DNA of 64,000 nucleotides, from assembly GCA_033065855.1 (NCBI GenBank), contig JAVXUO010003214.1, positions 1-64,000 on the forward strand, in the 5' to 3' direction. This DNA comes from Escallonia rubra (lineage: Eukaryota; Streptophyta; Magnoliopsida; Escalloniales; Escalloniaceae). Position 1 is the first letter of the stretch, and every line of letters begins with the position of its first letter. This document shows positions 37,113 to 51,302 of this stretch, one piece after another. A program made the position numbers and the translations under genes. The notes under the pieces are model-generated. The model was not told the origin of the DNA. It did not search any database and worked only from the letters and a program-made list of their open reading frames with translations.

Positions 37113-39709
37113 CATTCTACAATTTTTTTTTTTGGGGGGCAAGATTTGAGCTTTCTTGGATGTTTTAAGTAGCTTGTTTTTTGGGATTGAGAATGATAAA
37201 AATGGAATCTGTTTGCATCCTAAGCTAGTTATTTTGGTCTGTTGCTTTATCATCAGATTGTATTTCTTGGTTGCTTAATCTAAGTAAGAAGAAAGTATCA
37301 GACCATTATATAACCCCACCTATATATCCCCATATTTCATCAGTTTTATGGAAGAATTTGATCACAACTCATCGTATCTGTAGTATTGGAATCTAATTTT
37401 GGTACGTGACCAAGTTGAATTCATCTGGATCAAAGAGTTGCAATCTGTATTATATGTCTCTTTGAGGGCTGACTGGCTGAGGGCAGACATTACTTCTGTT
37501 CCTTTTAGCACAACTTTAGCTTGCTGTATATTTTCTTGGACTATTGAGTGGTTCAATTTGGGATTTGAGAATGATCGATGAAAACTTTATGGGCGTGATT
37601 GCGTCGTTCTTTCTGTGATCTCAGTCTGTATGTCAGTTTTGCTGTGTGCATTGTTGGTGGGGGGGGGGAGGGAGCCAGTCATGCGTTCTAAGCTTGTCAC
37701 TGTCTTGTTAGTTTATGGGTGCATTTTGCAGTTGCTGAAATTTAATTTTTCAAATTAGTTGTAGTATAGAACACAACCCAAAACCTCATATTGTATCAGT
37801 TTTTGTAACGAGGCAAAGTCTAAGGATTTTTAAGTCCCGGTGGGCAAGATTCACTGCCACCGTGTTCACTTTGCGTGTTCTCAAGTAGAAGATTTGAATT
37901 AGCTCGATAGTGTTTGTTTATTTTTTGGATTTTTTGTTAGAACTGCAATTCATATATAACCCGTCGGGATGGAAAATCGACTTCAGGTTCTCGAGGCCCC
38001 TTGCCATCTCCACCACCCCTTGGGGTTGCTCGACAGTGTTTGTTGATATGCAAGAAATAAACCTAATTTTTTTTCCCTGACATGGAATGTGATAAATTGG
38101 ATCATTATTCTTCATTCCAAAGGTAAATTGTACACTTGGGTTGAGTTGGATCATTAGGTTGTCCTTGTTCACGTAAGCTTCCATAGGGGTTGTTTGGTAT
38201 TTGATACCGTTTATTCTTTTGCCGCTCTCGGATATGTAGGGAAGCTTGACTTCGTGCCGCTCCTTGTCTAGAGATACACCGTAGGGAGTTATAACATGTT
38301 GCTTTTCCTATTTCTTGTACTCTACATGCTTATCAATACTACTCTGATTTATGCGGTTTTTGCCCAAGGCCAAAATAAAAAGGCAGCCAAACAAAGGGTA
38401 TTTACTCACTGCTACGATCAATGTCCATCCATATTTAGAAAATAATGCTTCTTTTCTCTTTCCTATTTTCCTGGAGCTGGGCACAAATGACAACGATGTC
38501 AAGTATAATGCGCAAATTTTCCATTCCACATTTACTCGGTGTATATAACAATTAAAAAGCTATGAATAACCAGCTGAGCACTCCAAAATCCAGCCAAGTG
38601 TTTGAAAAAATTTAAGGATGTATTTCTTGAGCTACTCGTCTCTTCACTCTTCACTAATTATATACCTCATCCAGTCACCCCTAGTCCCTAGATGAAACAA
38701 GGACCTTCTAACTAATCAAAATCTTCCGGATTTACAAGCCTATACCCATTTCCAGAGTCTAGACATATTTGCTTAAAAAATGGCTGCATCCATCAAATGT
38801 TAACTAGGCTCCACACACTTCATCATCCTCAATGATCCAGTCGAGAGCTCTTGTAATCTGCATAAAATAAGCACGAATTGCTGTTAATAACGTGCACGCG
38901 AGCTGTAAATTGAGAAGATATGACACTAGATAAAGTTGACAAGTGTATGCTTTCATAATGCAGCTGCAATCTGCTGCACCATTCAAACACAACATTGCTG
39001 ACTTAGTCTCCATTGCAGCAATACCAGTTTAAGGGGTTAATGTACCAATCATCCGAGTTAAACTTTTATCAGGACTTCACAAGTAGATCGAGATACATCA
39101 CATAAGAGAACCACAGTGTTTTACCAGTTTCCCCTCTTTTATAGGTAAACCCGACATTAACTTGTTTCGGGTTGAATCTGGGTGTCAGGTCACCTCATCT
39201 CGCCAACTGCTAATTGCTGTATGTTACAAGCCGTGTGGGATCTGACATGAAAAGTACATGATTCAGGACAATACAACATACTTTGCACAAATTCATCAAT
39301 ATTTAGAAGATTTTTGCAGTATCATCAGAAACAATGGCGCAGATGGATAAGAAATCATATTGTTTTGTGAGAGGCAATTTAGTAAAAAATTATTCTCTAT
39401 TTTTCTCATGTCCCGCGAGTTGAAACATTTTCTAAAAATTCTACTTTAAAACCTTGAGAAAATGTGCTAAACCAATAACTTATATGGCATAATGAGATAT
39501 GGATTTCATAGATAACCCCATATGATAGATGACGAGGAGTTGAGTTCAATAACATACTGGGGCTAAAAGTAGTTGGTAATGAACATATTTCATATCATAA
39601 TCCCCAGAGTACATGGATGCCTAGTGGCAATGCATTGTGGACCAAGGTAGTACTAGTTTAAAACAGAAGAAAGTAGAAGAGACGTTAACTTTACCATGCA
39701 TGAATTGTT
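37113..39709. other. Convergent intergenic region between L7/L12 and TRB
   Basis: Mainly AT-rich DNA with the L7/L12 3' UTR on the left and the TRB 3' region on the right. A G run occurs at 37660-37669. On the minus strand an acceptor (TTTTATGCAG) at 38858 precedes a short frame that could be a last exon of the TRB gene (38857-38800; see findings). No other coding or repeat signal was recognised. Confidence 0.45.
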
Positions 39710-42700
39710 CTAACACTTCAAAGCCTTCATTGCTACTTCAGCAAAAGCTTGTGCAACTTCTGCATCACGTTCTGCGTCCTCTGCTTCCCTTGCTGCAACT
39801 TCGGCATCAGAAATAGCAGCTTCTGCCTCTGCAACTGCTTGTGCAGCAGCTGCAGCAGCCTCCTGTGCAGTCATGCGCCTCATTTTCTCTAGCTCAGCGT
39901 CAATCTGGGCTTTGGTAAGGACTTTAATACCATTCATCTCTACTACTGTCGAAACTTTCTGCTTTTCCTCCAGGAGCAACAGGGAAGAGTCCTTTTTCGT
40001 AGCGAAAGATGGCAAGCTTGGTGCAATCCTGTACTGATGCTTTACCTGCCAAGGAAGTACCATAGTTTTGATTCAAGGCCCGTAATGAAGCAGAACAATT
40101 GCCCCATTAGTACATCCAGATCATACATATTCCTTGGGGTCGCTCCAATACACTTTACTTATCAAAAAGAGTTCACCAACTGCCCCTGAACTCTCGTAGC
40201 AACCGGCCAGCAAGAAAACACTTATCTATCTACATGGCTAGGAATAGGAGGTAACACCTACAAAGGAATTAAAGTTGGCATCCTCGACACCCTTAAGAGA
40301 AAAACCAAAAAGTGGACCAGACAGCCTGCAGAACAGCAGCATTTCTTGAGGCCTAGAGAAAGACGCATATATCTTAGATACACCGATGGGGCATTGATGT
40401 GCATATTCTTATGTGGATTAAACTAAAATATATATTCTGCCAATATCTATTGTTTATTGGTATATTACTTATTATCCTCAGACAGCATACACGAACTAAC
40501 GCTTTTATACAACTTTTTGCGTTTAAAAGTATACTTGTATCTAGCTACAATAGCAAATACAGTGATGACTCGGTTCTAAGTTAACCTAACCCAGGCAGGA
40601 TAATAAAATGCAACTTGCGCAGCATTACTTGTTGAAACTGCCCTCGAGTATAACCTGGTATCTTAATATAACAAGAATGAAATTCATCTTGGTAATAACT
40701 AACCCAACCCATATAGCCTGACCATAAGCCTGTTTTCCATCCCTTTCTAAGTACAACTTTCATCTTAACAGGTAAAACCTCACTTGTTGTTTCCACTTGA
40801 GCGGTACAATTCTCGTTTGACTCACAAAAACGTATTATTTCAATCGCCTCAAAGTCAAAGAGCCTTAACAGGGCATGAGATAAAATCCAGTTTTGTCCTA
40901 TATAGCCAACCCTGAAATAAAGGCTCGCTCGAGCTGAGCAAATATAGTCGCAATAATTGAACCTCGCAATCATAAGCCTGGTCTTGATAAGAGATAGACT
41001 TTGAAACCCAATGCACAAGGAATCTGTTTTGCAGTATGTGCACTTCAGCCATTCACAAGCCAAAGGTTTAGTCCGAAAAAGAAGTCAACAAACTAGTCAG
41101 TATTTTCAAGAGAGCACAGCAGATTTATTACCTTGATCAGTTTCCCGTTGTCTGTCAAGAGCTTTAAGTTCTCTGCCAAAAGCCTTTCCAAGTTTGGAGG
41201 TGCCACAAGTTTCTCCTACAAATAGGCGTCAATTATATCCAAGAAAATAATACAATACATATTTGTAATGAACTAAATTCCACATATCCTACTTCTTGTG
41301 TTCTGAAAATTCCTGCACAAAACGTATTACAAGATCACAGATAGAGGAGGTTTTCAATAAAACTGTGAGGCAACAGACTTACTGTGAGACCAGAGTATTT
41401 GTCAAAATCAAACCACTTAATAAATGACATTGTAGTCATAAACTTTTTCTAGACACGTTTACTTACCTTCTGTAGAGAAGCAGAGAGTTTAACTCTAAAA
41501 TCTTTTGATGTATCTCCATATGAAAATTGATAATTACAGGGGAAAAAAAGAAAGAAGACGTCAAGAACTGAAAATGGAGACGGCAACAGCGGTAAAGACG
41601 ACAAACTTTCCAGGAGTTGAGGTCTGAATTTATAACTCGAGTATACTCAATAATGATACCTCTATGTACATAGCAATTGCAGCCCGGCTTGAACCACGTG
41701 GCTCCTTCAAAACAGTAATAGCCTCAACAATAAGCTCATCCAGCCTGCATACGGCAGAGCAAATTCTCGTCGATAAACACAATAAACAAAATCAAATAGC
41801 ATGCCTTGCGTAACAAACTCGGGATAACATGTAACATCTATAGTTTCCCTTTTAGAACAATCATATAGGGGCAACAGTATATCTCAATCCGTATTCGGTA
41901 GTATAGAGTGAAACAAACAGAACATTCTGTTCACACGAGAAAAACCTGCAGTTGGCAGTGTGTACTCTGAGGATTTTTAAGGTTATAATGTTTTAACACA
42001 CATAATCAAAATAACAGAAAAAGGCAACTATAACATCGTAATAGCTTCTTTGCTTTTGACCATCCCCTCTCCAGTCTCCACCACCACAAGAAATTCCACA
42101 CAAATCCCAAAGAACAGAATCGAGGCACAAATTAAAAAATGTGGAAAAATTAAAAGAAGTGCCATGAACATATGATCTTGTTCTTAACAAGCTACATCCA
42201 ACCACTTGATCTTATCCACACTTATAAAGTCGCTGGGAAGTGGTTGAAAACGCAGATAACTGGTATAACACACTGACAATGAGCTTGAGACGACCAGCAG
42301 TTATCATATGAGAGACACAAGTGTCCTGAGCGTTCAGAGTCAGTAGATTCCATAACCTTAAGTTTGGTTGAGAAATAAATTGCAAAGATCCCAAAAAAAG
42401 AATAAGAAAAAATAGGGTATCATCTGATGATGACTAACCTTGGAATTTTTGTCTTAAAACCAGCATTTTGCAATGTTCCGCTAGATACTGCAAGGGGCTC
42501 AATGTCCATATCATTGTCAACAGCTGTGAGAGCCACAGAGTTATCTTTGGGTTGGGAAACCAGCTGATTCCTTCTTGGAGCAAGCCTAGCCCTCTGCCGA
42601 GACCCTAATCCACTTGACGCAACATTAATATTTCTCCATTTATCCTGTCCAACGACAAAAAATTTCAAATCAATACACCTCTTCCGGAAGGAAAAAGAAG

Positions 42701-42982
42701 CTTGTATACAGGGTCACACAGGTTATATGGTTTTGGAGTGGACATGTAGTGTTCTGTATTGAATCTGTCCACTTCTATACACATAGAAAGTGACACCAGC
42801 ACATTGCATGCTAACACATTAACACTTCAGACCTTAAGGTCCACGTTTGAACGCAACTTCAAGATGGTGCTGAACTCTGGGTCCCTCAGAATCGTGCTCC
42901 ACTTTCCTGCCCCATGCTTGGCTACTCCAGCTTTCAGGGCAGACTCTTCTTCTGCTGTCCACTTCTGCTTAGGGGCACCCAT
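39710..42982 (-). CDS. TRB2: Telomere repeat-binding factor (single-Myb-histone type)
   Basis: Five exons on the minus strand (42982-42833, 42644-42439, 41744-41660, 41215-41132, 40045-39710) encode 286 residues. The N-terminal Myb starts directly at [20 protein letters not shown]. It contains [14 protein letters not shown] and the telobox-reading VDLKDKWRN motif, split by the first intron. The central H1/H5 globular domain spans about residues 119-190 ([36 protein letters not shown]). The C-terminal coiled coil (about 215-284) is a run of Ala, Glu and Gln ([20 protein letters not shown]). TRB proteins bind TTTAGGG repeats and telobox promoters and recruit Polycomb PRC2. The open frame stops after MKALKC and lacks the usual LKGRN...MM tail; an alternative last exon is discussed in findings. 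TRB2 is favoured by collinearity only. Confidence 0.9.
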
Positions 42983-45900
42983 AGACCGGTACACAAATCT
43001 TTCCACAAAAATGAACAGTCAAGTATAGTCTCTTAACAGCACGTCTGCTAAGTCAAAGAACTGTACAATATTAGCCAGTCTGTATCCCTTCAAACCATCT
43101 TTATGGTTCAAATGAGGCATTGAACTGAAGAAAGATAATAAGCATAAAGGGGACAATTTAAAATGGCTATTACATATAACCAGATTAAAATTAAGCCAAC
43201 AATATTAATGTTTTCACCGATAGAACATTGCATAAAAGATGTGGAGAGTTCAGCCCAATAAAGCTCCCAGCACGTGCTGCCTTGAACTATCTCACCCATC
43301 GACACTCCTTCAGGAATGCTATAGTTCATTGGCACAATTGGCTTCTTTGGTACTATTTCATGTTCCTGCTTTCGCTAACTTTCTCCTTCCGATTTCCTCC
43401 TTCGGGAAGGAAAGAGACAGGGGAGGGGGGGAGAGTTCCTTTCAGTATTTGAAACTAAACCACAAATTATTTAAGTGCTATGTGGTCTGGGTGTGGAGAA
43501 CATAGAGAAAAAAAGCAGAACAATGGCGAAAGGAGGGCAGAGTTCATTGGTTATTTGAACTAAAACACATTATTCAACAGTATACTATAGGTATCCATCG
43601 TCCATAGAGAAAGACAGATCAATGGCAAAAGGGGATAGACTGAATGCGATAAAATGTTTATACTCCTTAAACAATATCTGCACCCTTTAAGGCCACCTCG
43701 TACACTCTCTATAAGAACCCAAGAACCTCTAAAAATGTCTAGAAACAAGTTTTTACAGGCATTTGCCCAATTCATAAAAGCACCGGCTGACTTACAGTGC
43801 TTAAGAAGGAACTTCAATCCCAGTATGGCATATATATACAAAGGAAATAGTAGACACTGTTTGAGTAAATAAAGAATCGTAAAGAAACACATCCATATCC
43901 GGACAACCATAGTAAGCAGCATCCGCATCAGTAACAGAATTTCATCAAGCAGGTCAAATGAGTTTCTTTTTCCCCTTGTTTTTCTGAAGTTAACATTCAC
44001 ACATGTAAGCATCATGTGCAAACTCAATCAAAGGGTTCATTTCACCAAATAAAACATCTATATACATCCAACGGGGACAATATATCTCAGGAATTCGCAA
44101 GAAGCCAAAGGCGAAAAATCCAATAAAATGGAAGAGTTATAAGCAACAATACAATGCATGGATACCACCCTCAAAGGATTGCTACGAGGGGTATACTTCT
44201 GTCCATGCCTGTTTCAAGTTCCTTATCACCCATATGCCTCTTTTTCAATAGTAAGGGCTTAGCCTTTGCTCATATGCCCAGACTTGCCGAAAATGGTCCA
44301 CTTTCCTAGTAAAGTTTAGGGCTAGTGAATTCCTATACGTTCGTGAAGGCAGACAGGCGCTCATAGACAGAATCTGGATTACAGTTGCTCTAATAGGGAA
44401 TATCAGGTCTTCAAGATCCGCTGCTCTAGAAGATCGTCTAGTAGCAAGCATGACATTTCTGCCGATGGGCCTTGTATTGTATTATTGCTAGGGCAGCCTC
44501 CACTACATACCAGCTTTCTTTACATAAAGGAAGAAAACCGCCTTGAGAGGTCTAAGCTTAAGAAATTGCTATGAGACTCGTAGAAAGAACTTCTTACCTT
44601 CTTTCTTGAGAGGGAACAGAGCTTACTTTAACTTTCCTGAGAGAGGAGTCTGGGCCATTACAGCGTAATTACGACTTCATTATAGGGCTATCGTTAGGCT
44701 TCTGCTGAAAATGACACGGGTCTATATGATTTTCCCTGATTAAGGTTGCCTTGCCACTAATCAATCATAACTAAACAGTTATTCAAACATGTGTTTCACT
44801 TATAAACGGATGAAGAAAAACCACTAGTACTGTATAAACGGCGGAGATCACTGTATATGGAGTAGAAATCACCATGGCTGCAATTGCGAGGTATGATCCT
44901 TTGACATTTGCCGGTGCAATTTACGGAGGTGTGAAGATTTCAGAACCCTAAGATATGGTGGTTTTATGGCGGGTGGGCGGCGGATAGGGCTTAGGGCCCA
45001 AACTCACGGACCCGCCAAATTTCTGTCGGACTGAAATCGCACATAAAGCCCGCCTAATTACGCTGACTTGAATATAAACCCCAAAAGGGGTTTAGCTCCG
45101 CAAAAAAAGTCAGACGGCGACATGGCGTGTATTCATTTTAATGGGCCCATGCCACTAGGATCATTTAAATCGTTCAAATAAATTCAATCGATCAAACTGA
45201 ATCAACTAAACTAGTCACTTACAAATCAATTTTGAAACCAATCACTTTAATATTTTTTTTCCCAAATCGATGTTCTGTTCGGTTGGTTCAGTTTGATTTT
45301 TAAAACCGTTCTAAACCAAACTGAACCTATGAATCCAATAAAAAAATATGCAAATTTTAATCTAATTCTAGTTTATATAGCTTTACCATACTTAAAGTTT
45401 TGTTACAACATATATAGCTAAACTCTATCCTAATTTTAATAAGTAGGCTCCGAAAAACTTGTGATTATATGTATTACAGACGCTAAATAGTCAATAAATG
45501 AGCCCCAACGAATCTAAAAATTACTATTAGCCCAAATCGGTTAATCCATCCAAACAAATATGTTTTATCCCTCCAGACCGTTGAAACAAAACCATTCAAC
45601 TTCGGAGTTTTTTCTTATGATGGTTGGTTCGATTTGATATTCAACTTCCAAATTGAACCGTGTTCAACCCTACGTACCACAAGAAATTGGATTTGGCATC
45701 GAGTGTTTAGGCCTATTCTCCTTAAGGAATCTAACCAAATTTTGAAACACACTCTTTAGTTGGCAAGCAACTTGGCCCCCAATAGCGAAGGGACTATCAT
45801 TTCCTGTCGCTTGCTACCAAGTTTAATACTCTCTCTATGTTTATTTAATTGTTTTATTTTGACTTGACATACATATTAGAGATACAAGTTATACAGGAAG

Positions 45901-46294
45901 ACAATTAATATGCTGACAAGCTTGCTAATTTTGGGCCTAACCAAGATCGGGCATTTATCTATTTAGAGCAACCTTCACAAAAAATTAGACCCCTAGTGGA
46001 TGGTGTTGGGTCGCATACCCTCGTTTGTTTGTAACTAAAAAAATATCGAACTTGCTATTTTTTATGTGGTCAACATTTTACTTACTACATGTAATAAATA
46101 GGTCTAAACTCGAAGGGGGAAAATGCAATAATGAACAAGAGTAAAAATTGCAAGGAAGTTCCCCAATTCTGTGTAAACTTGCAGAAAACTCCCAATTCGG
46201 CGTTAAATTACACGAAGCACCCAAGTTATAATCAAATTTTGGTTTTCATTGCATCAAACACATTTGCCAGTTCACCTCTCAGGTCGTTTGGAAG
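42983..46294. other. Divergent intergenic region between TRB and NDUFS4
   Basis: The 3.3 kb between two divergent starts should hold both promoters. No conserved coding sequence, RNA gene or transposon with clear ends was seen. GGGAAGG/GAGGGGG purine runs occur around 43395-43430. Between 44940 and 45120 the sequence becomes G-rich (GGCGGGTGGGCGGCGG). Confidence 0.4.
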
Positions 46295-49200
46295 ATGGCG
46301 AGCTCCGTGCAACGGTTGATGAGCCACTCTCGTCACGCGAATCGATCCGCTATAACGAAGTTCAGACCATTCTCGTCGGACTCGTTAACGGAGTACAAAA
46401 CCGGCGAGATCGGTTCGGTCTCCGGTATCCCCGATGAACACCTTCAAAGGAGGGTAAGATGCCCGTGTCTTTCTCTTTCTTCTTTTTTAATCTCCAGTTG
46501 GCCAATTATCTCTTGGATTTGCCTAACAAGTCACGTCTTTTCAGCATAATGAGCTTGCCATTGATTGACATTTACCAATTTTAGGTTTACTTGATCTTAC
46601 AAAATATCCCCTCCGTTCCTCTGCATTTTCTCCTTTTGAATTTGTATGGATTCCTAAGATTGATTTAGTACCACGTGAACACCAGATTGAACTAAAGTAG
46701 CAATCAAGATTAAAAAGGTATTGTTTGGCGGGTCAAGCTTGGGTAAAACAATGAGGGAAGTAGCTAAATCTATCCTAGGAGTTCGCGAGAAGTCAAATGG
46801 GGAAAAATAGGGAGCATACCTATGCACGTACGCACTCATGCACAATTAACAGAATGAATATTGTTTGTTTCAAGTTTGTTCTCCTAGGCAGTTTAAAGTA
46901 CATGTTTTTGTTCACCTATTGTTATTCAAGGAAGAGATTGGCTGTATTAATCCCTCCGTTTGATAACCGGTATGTGAAGACATGCCAAACATATGTACAT
47001 AAATTAGTTGAATCGTGTTTGTTGTCAAGAATGCGTAGATTAAGAATACATGTTTTCTGTTCACCTATTTTTTAATTAAGGGGGGAATTGTCTCCACTAC
47101 TCCCTGCATAGTACAAACTTTTTGCTAATTTCTAGAATAGAAATTGTGCATGTAAAACATTGGCATGACTCATTGTTCTTGCAGTAGTTTGACTTTGAAA
47201 CAATACTTACTGATCAGCAATTACCATAGAAGTTCAAGTAAATGTTTTGATGTTTATTTATAACCTAGAAATTTACAAAAAATCAAAAAGGACAAAGACG
47301 ATAAAACAAATGGAGGAGCATGCAACTCCTAACCGTTATTTAACAATGTTGGTTTTATTAGAGCCAAGAACTAAAGACGTAGTACAAATTTGATGCAGTA
47401 GGCACGTTTGGTTATAAGGTGCTGGTGGTTGGACTGGTTTGAGGGTCCATTGGTGTTAGCAAAGTGGTCAATGCCATCACCATATCTGCTAATCCAACTT
47501 GCAAGCCATCCTTTATGACTAGAAATGTCGTTAGATCTTAGATAGGCATATATTATTGCCACAGAGGAAAAAACATTATGAAGCTTTTTTTTATTATTAT
47601 TATTATTATTTTGGATGTGGTTATTTATTAGTTGGCTACTAATGCTCTTGTGCAAAACCGCATCTTTTGATGCAATAACTAGTTTACAAGACATTTCAAT
47701 TAGCATTGCAGCTCTAGGTCCTTAAGTTTTATCTTGATTTGCAAAAGCAGTTGGAGTTGGCTTCAACACTGGAGATAAAAAACTTTTGATATCACGACTT
47801 TTGAACCATCTAACTGTATTTTTAACAATGCTGATTTTGTTAGAAAAAGAAACCGCCTGGTGGGGTTGAAGCTGTGTACAAGGAACTGCACAAAAGAAAC
47901 CAAAAAGTTCAAACCCGACAGCAAAGCTTAGCAAGAGCATATATAATCCTAACATTAGACACAAACCTTTGTAGCCCAGAAAAATTACTGGAATTTGTCC
48001 TTTGAAACTGCTACTTGAATTTCAATTTTAGCTAAAGCTCAAAAAAAATTCTGTTAGTTTCATGAACCTTCATGGTTTTTGAGCTAAGATTAGCAATGAA
48101 ACAATCTAGGCTTAGTTTTAACTTCTGCAAACAGAAAATTCAGCTTCCTATATTGTTTCGTCGTTCTCTTTTCGCCCCAACCCTTCGGAATGTGTGCGTG
48201 TCCTCATCCATACTTAAACGCACCTTAGGCTCAAACTTTAAAAGTGCTGAATATTGTCTGGATTTGCTTTGCCATCTCATAGTAAGGTTTCCGATATGTA
48301 TGGTTATATATATACCTGACTCTTGTGTATCTGTTCAGTTATTTTCAATTTGGGTGGCCTTGAACTATGTCTGCGTGGATGCTAATCAATAAATCATGTT
48401 GAACTTCAGAGTCCCACCTTGGAGCATTGCTTGATACATTAAGTCCTAGAGTAAGGTAGTTAAATATGACATTCAACCTAACAGATTCTCCTTCTCTAAA
48501 ATTCTTTCTTACTTTTTTGGTAGGTTGTAATTTATTCACCAGCTCGAACTGCTACCCAACAAGGATCAGGAAAAGTTGGGAGGTGGAAAATTAATTTTAT
48601 GTCAACGCAGAAGTATGCTTCATTCTCTGCTCTTATTTTCCTTGTTCCCAGAGTTTAGCAGAGTATTATATTGGTATTACAGCTACTGCTTGAATATGTT
48701 ACTTATGAACAGTTATTTCTTACCAGTTTCGTACCATTTGTTTATTCGACTTTTGTTTTAAGAATTTCGTATCTGCTTTCTATGCTCAAACTGAACTGGA
48801 CTAAACAATGTATCAATTGGTTTAATTAAAAGACTTTCAACTACTGTCATCTCTAAATGCGATGACTTCGATACTTTGCTTTGTTTTCCAAATGGACCGA
48901 GCCTAATCATCCTTGGACCCTGATCACTTCTAGCATCACACACATTTTCTGGTCAACTTCAATGCTGAAGGAAACTTTAGCTGTTATTCCTCTATTTAGG
49001 ATACAAGCTTGTGTCCTCGAAACATCGTTATAGAAGTCTGATAATTCAAGTGGAGCAAGCATGCATGTCGTTAACAGCTAGAAAAGTGACATTTTAGCCA
49101 TCAGGTATGCCGTATCGTGTTTGCCTGGCAGCTGCTTTAAGGTCAGATGTTAAATATTCCAACACTCAATAAAACCTCTCATTGTTCCCCTATAGAGTTT

Positions 49201-51302
49201 GATTTGAACTAACAGTGTTTTTATTGCACAAGTCTCTCCCTTCCCCCTCCTACAACCCTACCTAATTATGGGAACATTACTAACCCGTTCCTTTTTCTTT
49301 AGCCCTCATTCCTTCCTCTTAATCTTTGTACTAGCAGATGTACCGTAAATTCTGTGTTAGGCATTGTCTTTCCTGATGAATTTTCAAGTTATGGAAGTCC
49401 TCTGGTTTACAGTTTATCATGAATCCTTGAGTTTGTTACCATTAATATGTGATGAACAGATTTTGTCCCTGACCTCTTCTGTAGATGGGAGAATCCATTG
49501 ATGGGTTGGACATCGACGGGGGACCCATATTCCCATGTTGGTGATTCCGCACTGGGTTTTGATACTCAAGAAGACGCAGTAGCATTTGCTGAAAGGCACG
49601 GCTGGGAGTACACGGTATGAATTGTTTATATGTACTTTTCCTGTTGACAAAGTTCTTTCCATGTTTTATGCTTCCCTATGAATATGGTGAGCTGTAAAAA
49701 AAAAACTGCTGTTATGATGCGTTAATCCATGCATCTGCATCAATCAACCTAAAAGACCGCGTGGTGCTCACTATTGTCTTGACTCTTATCAAGGAAATGC
49801 TTAAGAAAGTTGAAATCCGTGGGTAGTTTAGAAATGATCCAGGAATACCCGTGGGAGTGTTGAATGATCTTTTCTTTTTATACCTAGGCATCAATTAGCA
49901 TTCCAGGCATTTTGGACCAATTTATTTTCCACCAATTCCCCCCCCCCCCCCCCCCCCGGCCCCCACGCTGCGGTTTGATAAATGCACTAAGTAATTGCTG
50001 AATCAATTGGGATCTGGAAAGAAGGAAATCTTTCGCTAATTGCTCTCATACACGAGTGGACTTCAGCGAAGAGTAAAGGCTTATTTTAATGATGATTACC
50101 TATAAAAAAATATTTCTGCCTGGCCATGGTCAGGTTTATCGTTGCAGCTTGCTGCTGCCTTATCTGAGAGTATTCAATTTTAGGTTTTGTTGCTGTAGCT
50201 AGTATCATGAGCATCGGCCTCAAATTCAAATTGTTATGACGAGTAAATTTTTTCCTTTTCATTTGCCCTTTATGATTTATTTGCTGTTGACATCACTTCT
50301 TGTCTGCAGGTACGGAAGCGTCAAACTCCGCTCCTGAAGGTTTGGTGTTCTTCTTGTACCAACTTTGATAGATTTCTTTTAGATAGATGCCTGAACTGTA
50401 GATTGTTACTATGTATATTAGTGCCCCTCGGGGGTAGTCTGCTTCTTTATCAAAAATTTTGATAGAAACATCCATACATACCACAAACACATAGTTACAT
50501 GTAGAAATTTCTGTCTACTAGGAATTAACATTTTTCTGAAAGGCAGTTGTTCTAGCTTCTAGTTGAGCATGTCTGATTGTTCAACCTTAATATGCTGGAT
50601 GGAACCTGAAGCGATTGATTGTATTCCTCTTCTTAAGCAAGCCACTCTCTTTTTCCTAAAATACACGCAAGGAGCTCATCCCTGACACACGAGGGATACT
50701 ATCCTGCTGTCCACCCCAACTTTGTACTACAAGTGTTTTTTTTTTTTTTTGTCTGTCGTGTGCTTAGCCAGTTCACTTTTGTTGGAGGCAACTAGTCCAA
50801 TGACCAACTTTTGGTGTTGGTCAACTAGCACACACGAAAAGACAGAGATACAAATTGGCTCTTCCCCGTCGCTGATGTGATTGGGGGAAAGGGGTTGGAC
50901 ACTTGGAAATGTTTAAGCGTAGAACAGAAGAAGTATCTAGCACGCTGTCATTTGAGCAGTCATTGGATTCTTCTGGATCCTTGAATTGAAAGTAGATTTG
51001 TCTGAACGGAACATGTAGCAGAAATGGTGCTGTGTTCTTGTTGACAAAAGCCGAGGGACTTCATCAAGATTATCCTTCGTTACCGAAGGTGGCTGCACTT
51101 GAGTAGCTTGTAGTTCACTATCATCGTCCCTACCTGTGGTTCTATTGCTGGCCCTGCACTTCTGCAGCAATATTGCATGTTTATTTCTTAATTGATATAA
51201 ACCTGATGAATCATCTGCATGGATCCTACGTTTTTGTTATAGGTTAAGGCATATGCAGACAACTTCAAGTGGAAGGGCCTTCCTGAAGCAAAGGAAGCTT
51301 AA
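46295..51302 (+). CDS. FRO1: Mitochondrial complex I 18 kDa subunit (NDUFS4)
   Basis: Five exons (46295-46453, 48524-48612, 49485-49614, 50310-50339, 51243-51302) splice in frame to 155 residues, matching the plant length of about 154. The first 28 residues are basic and Ser-rich ([18 protein letters not shown]), as in a mitochondrial presequence. The NDUFS4 domain follows with [17 protein letters not shown] and [20 protein letters not shown]. It continues with [12 protein letters not shown] and [20 protein letters not shown] and ends in [20 protein letters not shown]4 sits in the N module of NADH dehydrogenase and stabilises electron input from NADH. The Arabidopsis orthologue is FROSTBITE1 (recalled as At5g67590), needed for cold-responsive gene expression. 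Domain and ends are complete. The third intron carries a long C homopolymer. Confidence 0.96.
47588..47611. repeat. (TTA)n microsatellite in NDUFS4 intron 1
   Basis: A run of about seven TTA/ATT units (TTTATTATTATTATTATTAT) lies within the first intron. Confidence 0.85.
49939..49968. repeat. Poly(C) tract in NDUFS4 intron 3
   Basis: A run of about 20 uninterrupted C residues is followed by GGCCCCCAC. Its exact length in the source DNA is uncertain because homopolymers of this size are prone to replication slippage and sequencing error. Confidence 0.9.

Noticed and set aside
42420..42438. Extension of TRB exon 2 to its ORF stop (LVIIR)
   Set aside because: A consensus donor at CCAAG|GTTAG joins in phase to [15 protein letters not shown], restoring the H1/H5 domain.
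44874..44890. Start-codon-like ATGGCTGCAATTGCGAG followed by GTATG, a possible tiny first exon on the plus strand
   Set aside because: No in-phase downstream exon with protein similarity was found. The NDUFS4 gene has its own complete first exon at 46295.
50690..50935. Possible small transposon in NDUFS4 intron 4, with CCAACTTTTGGTGTTGG
   Set aside because: The palindrome is short and no terminal inverted repeats or target duplication could be matched.
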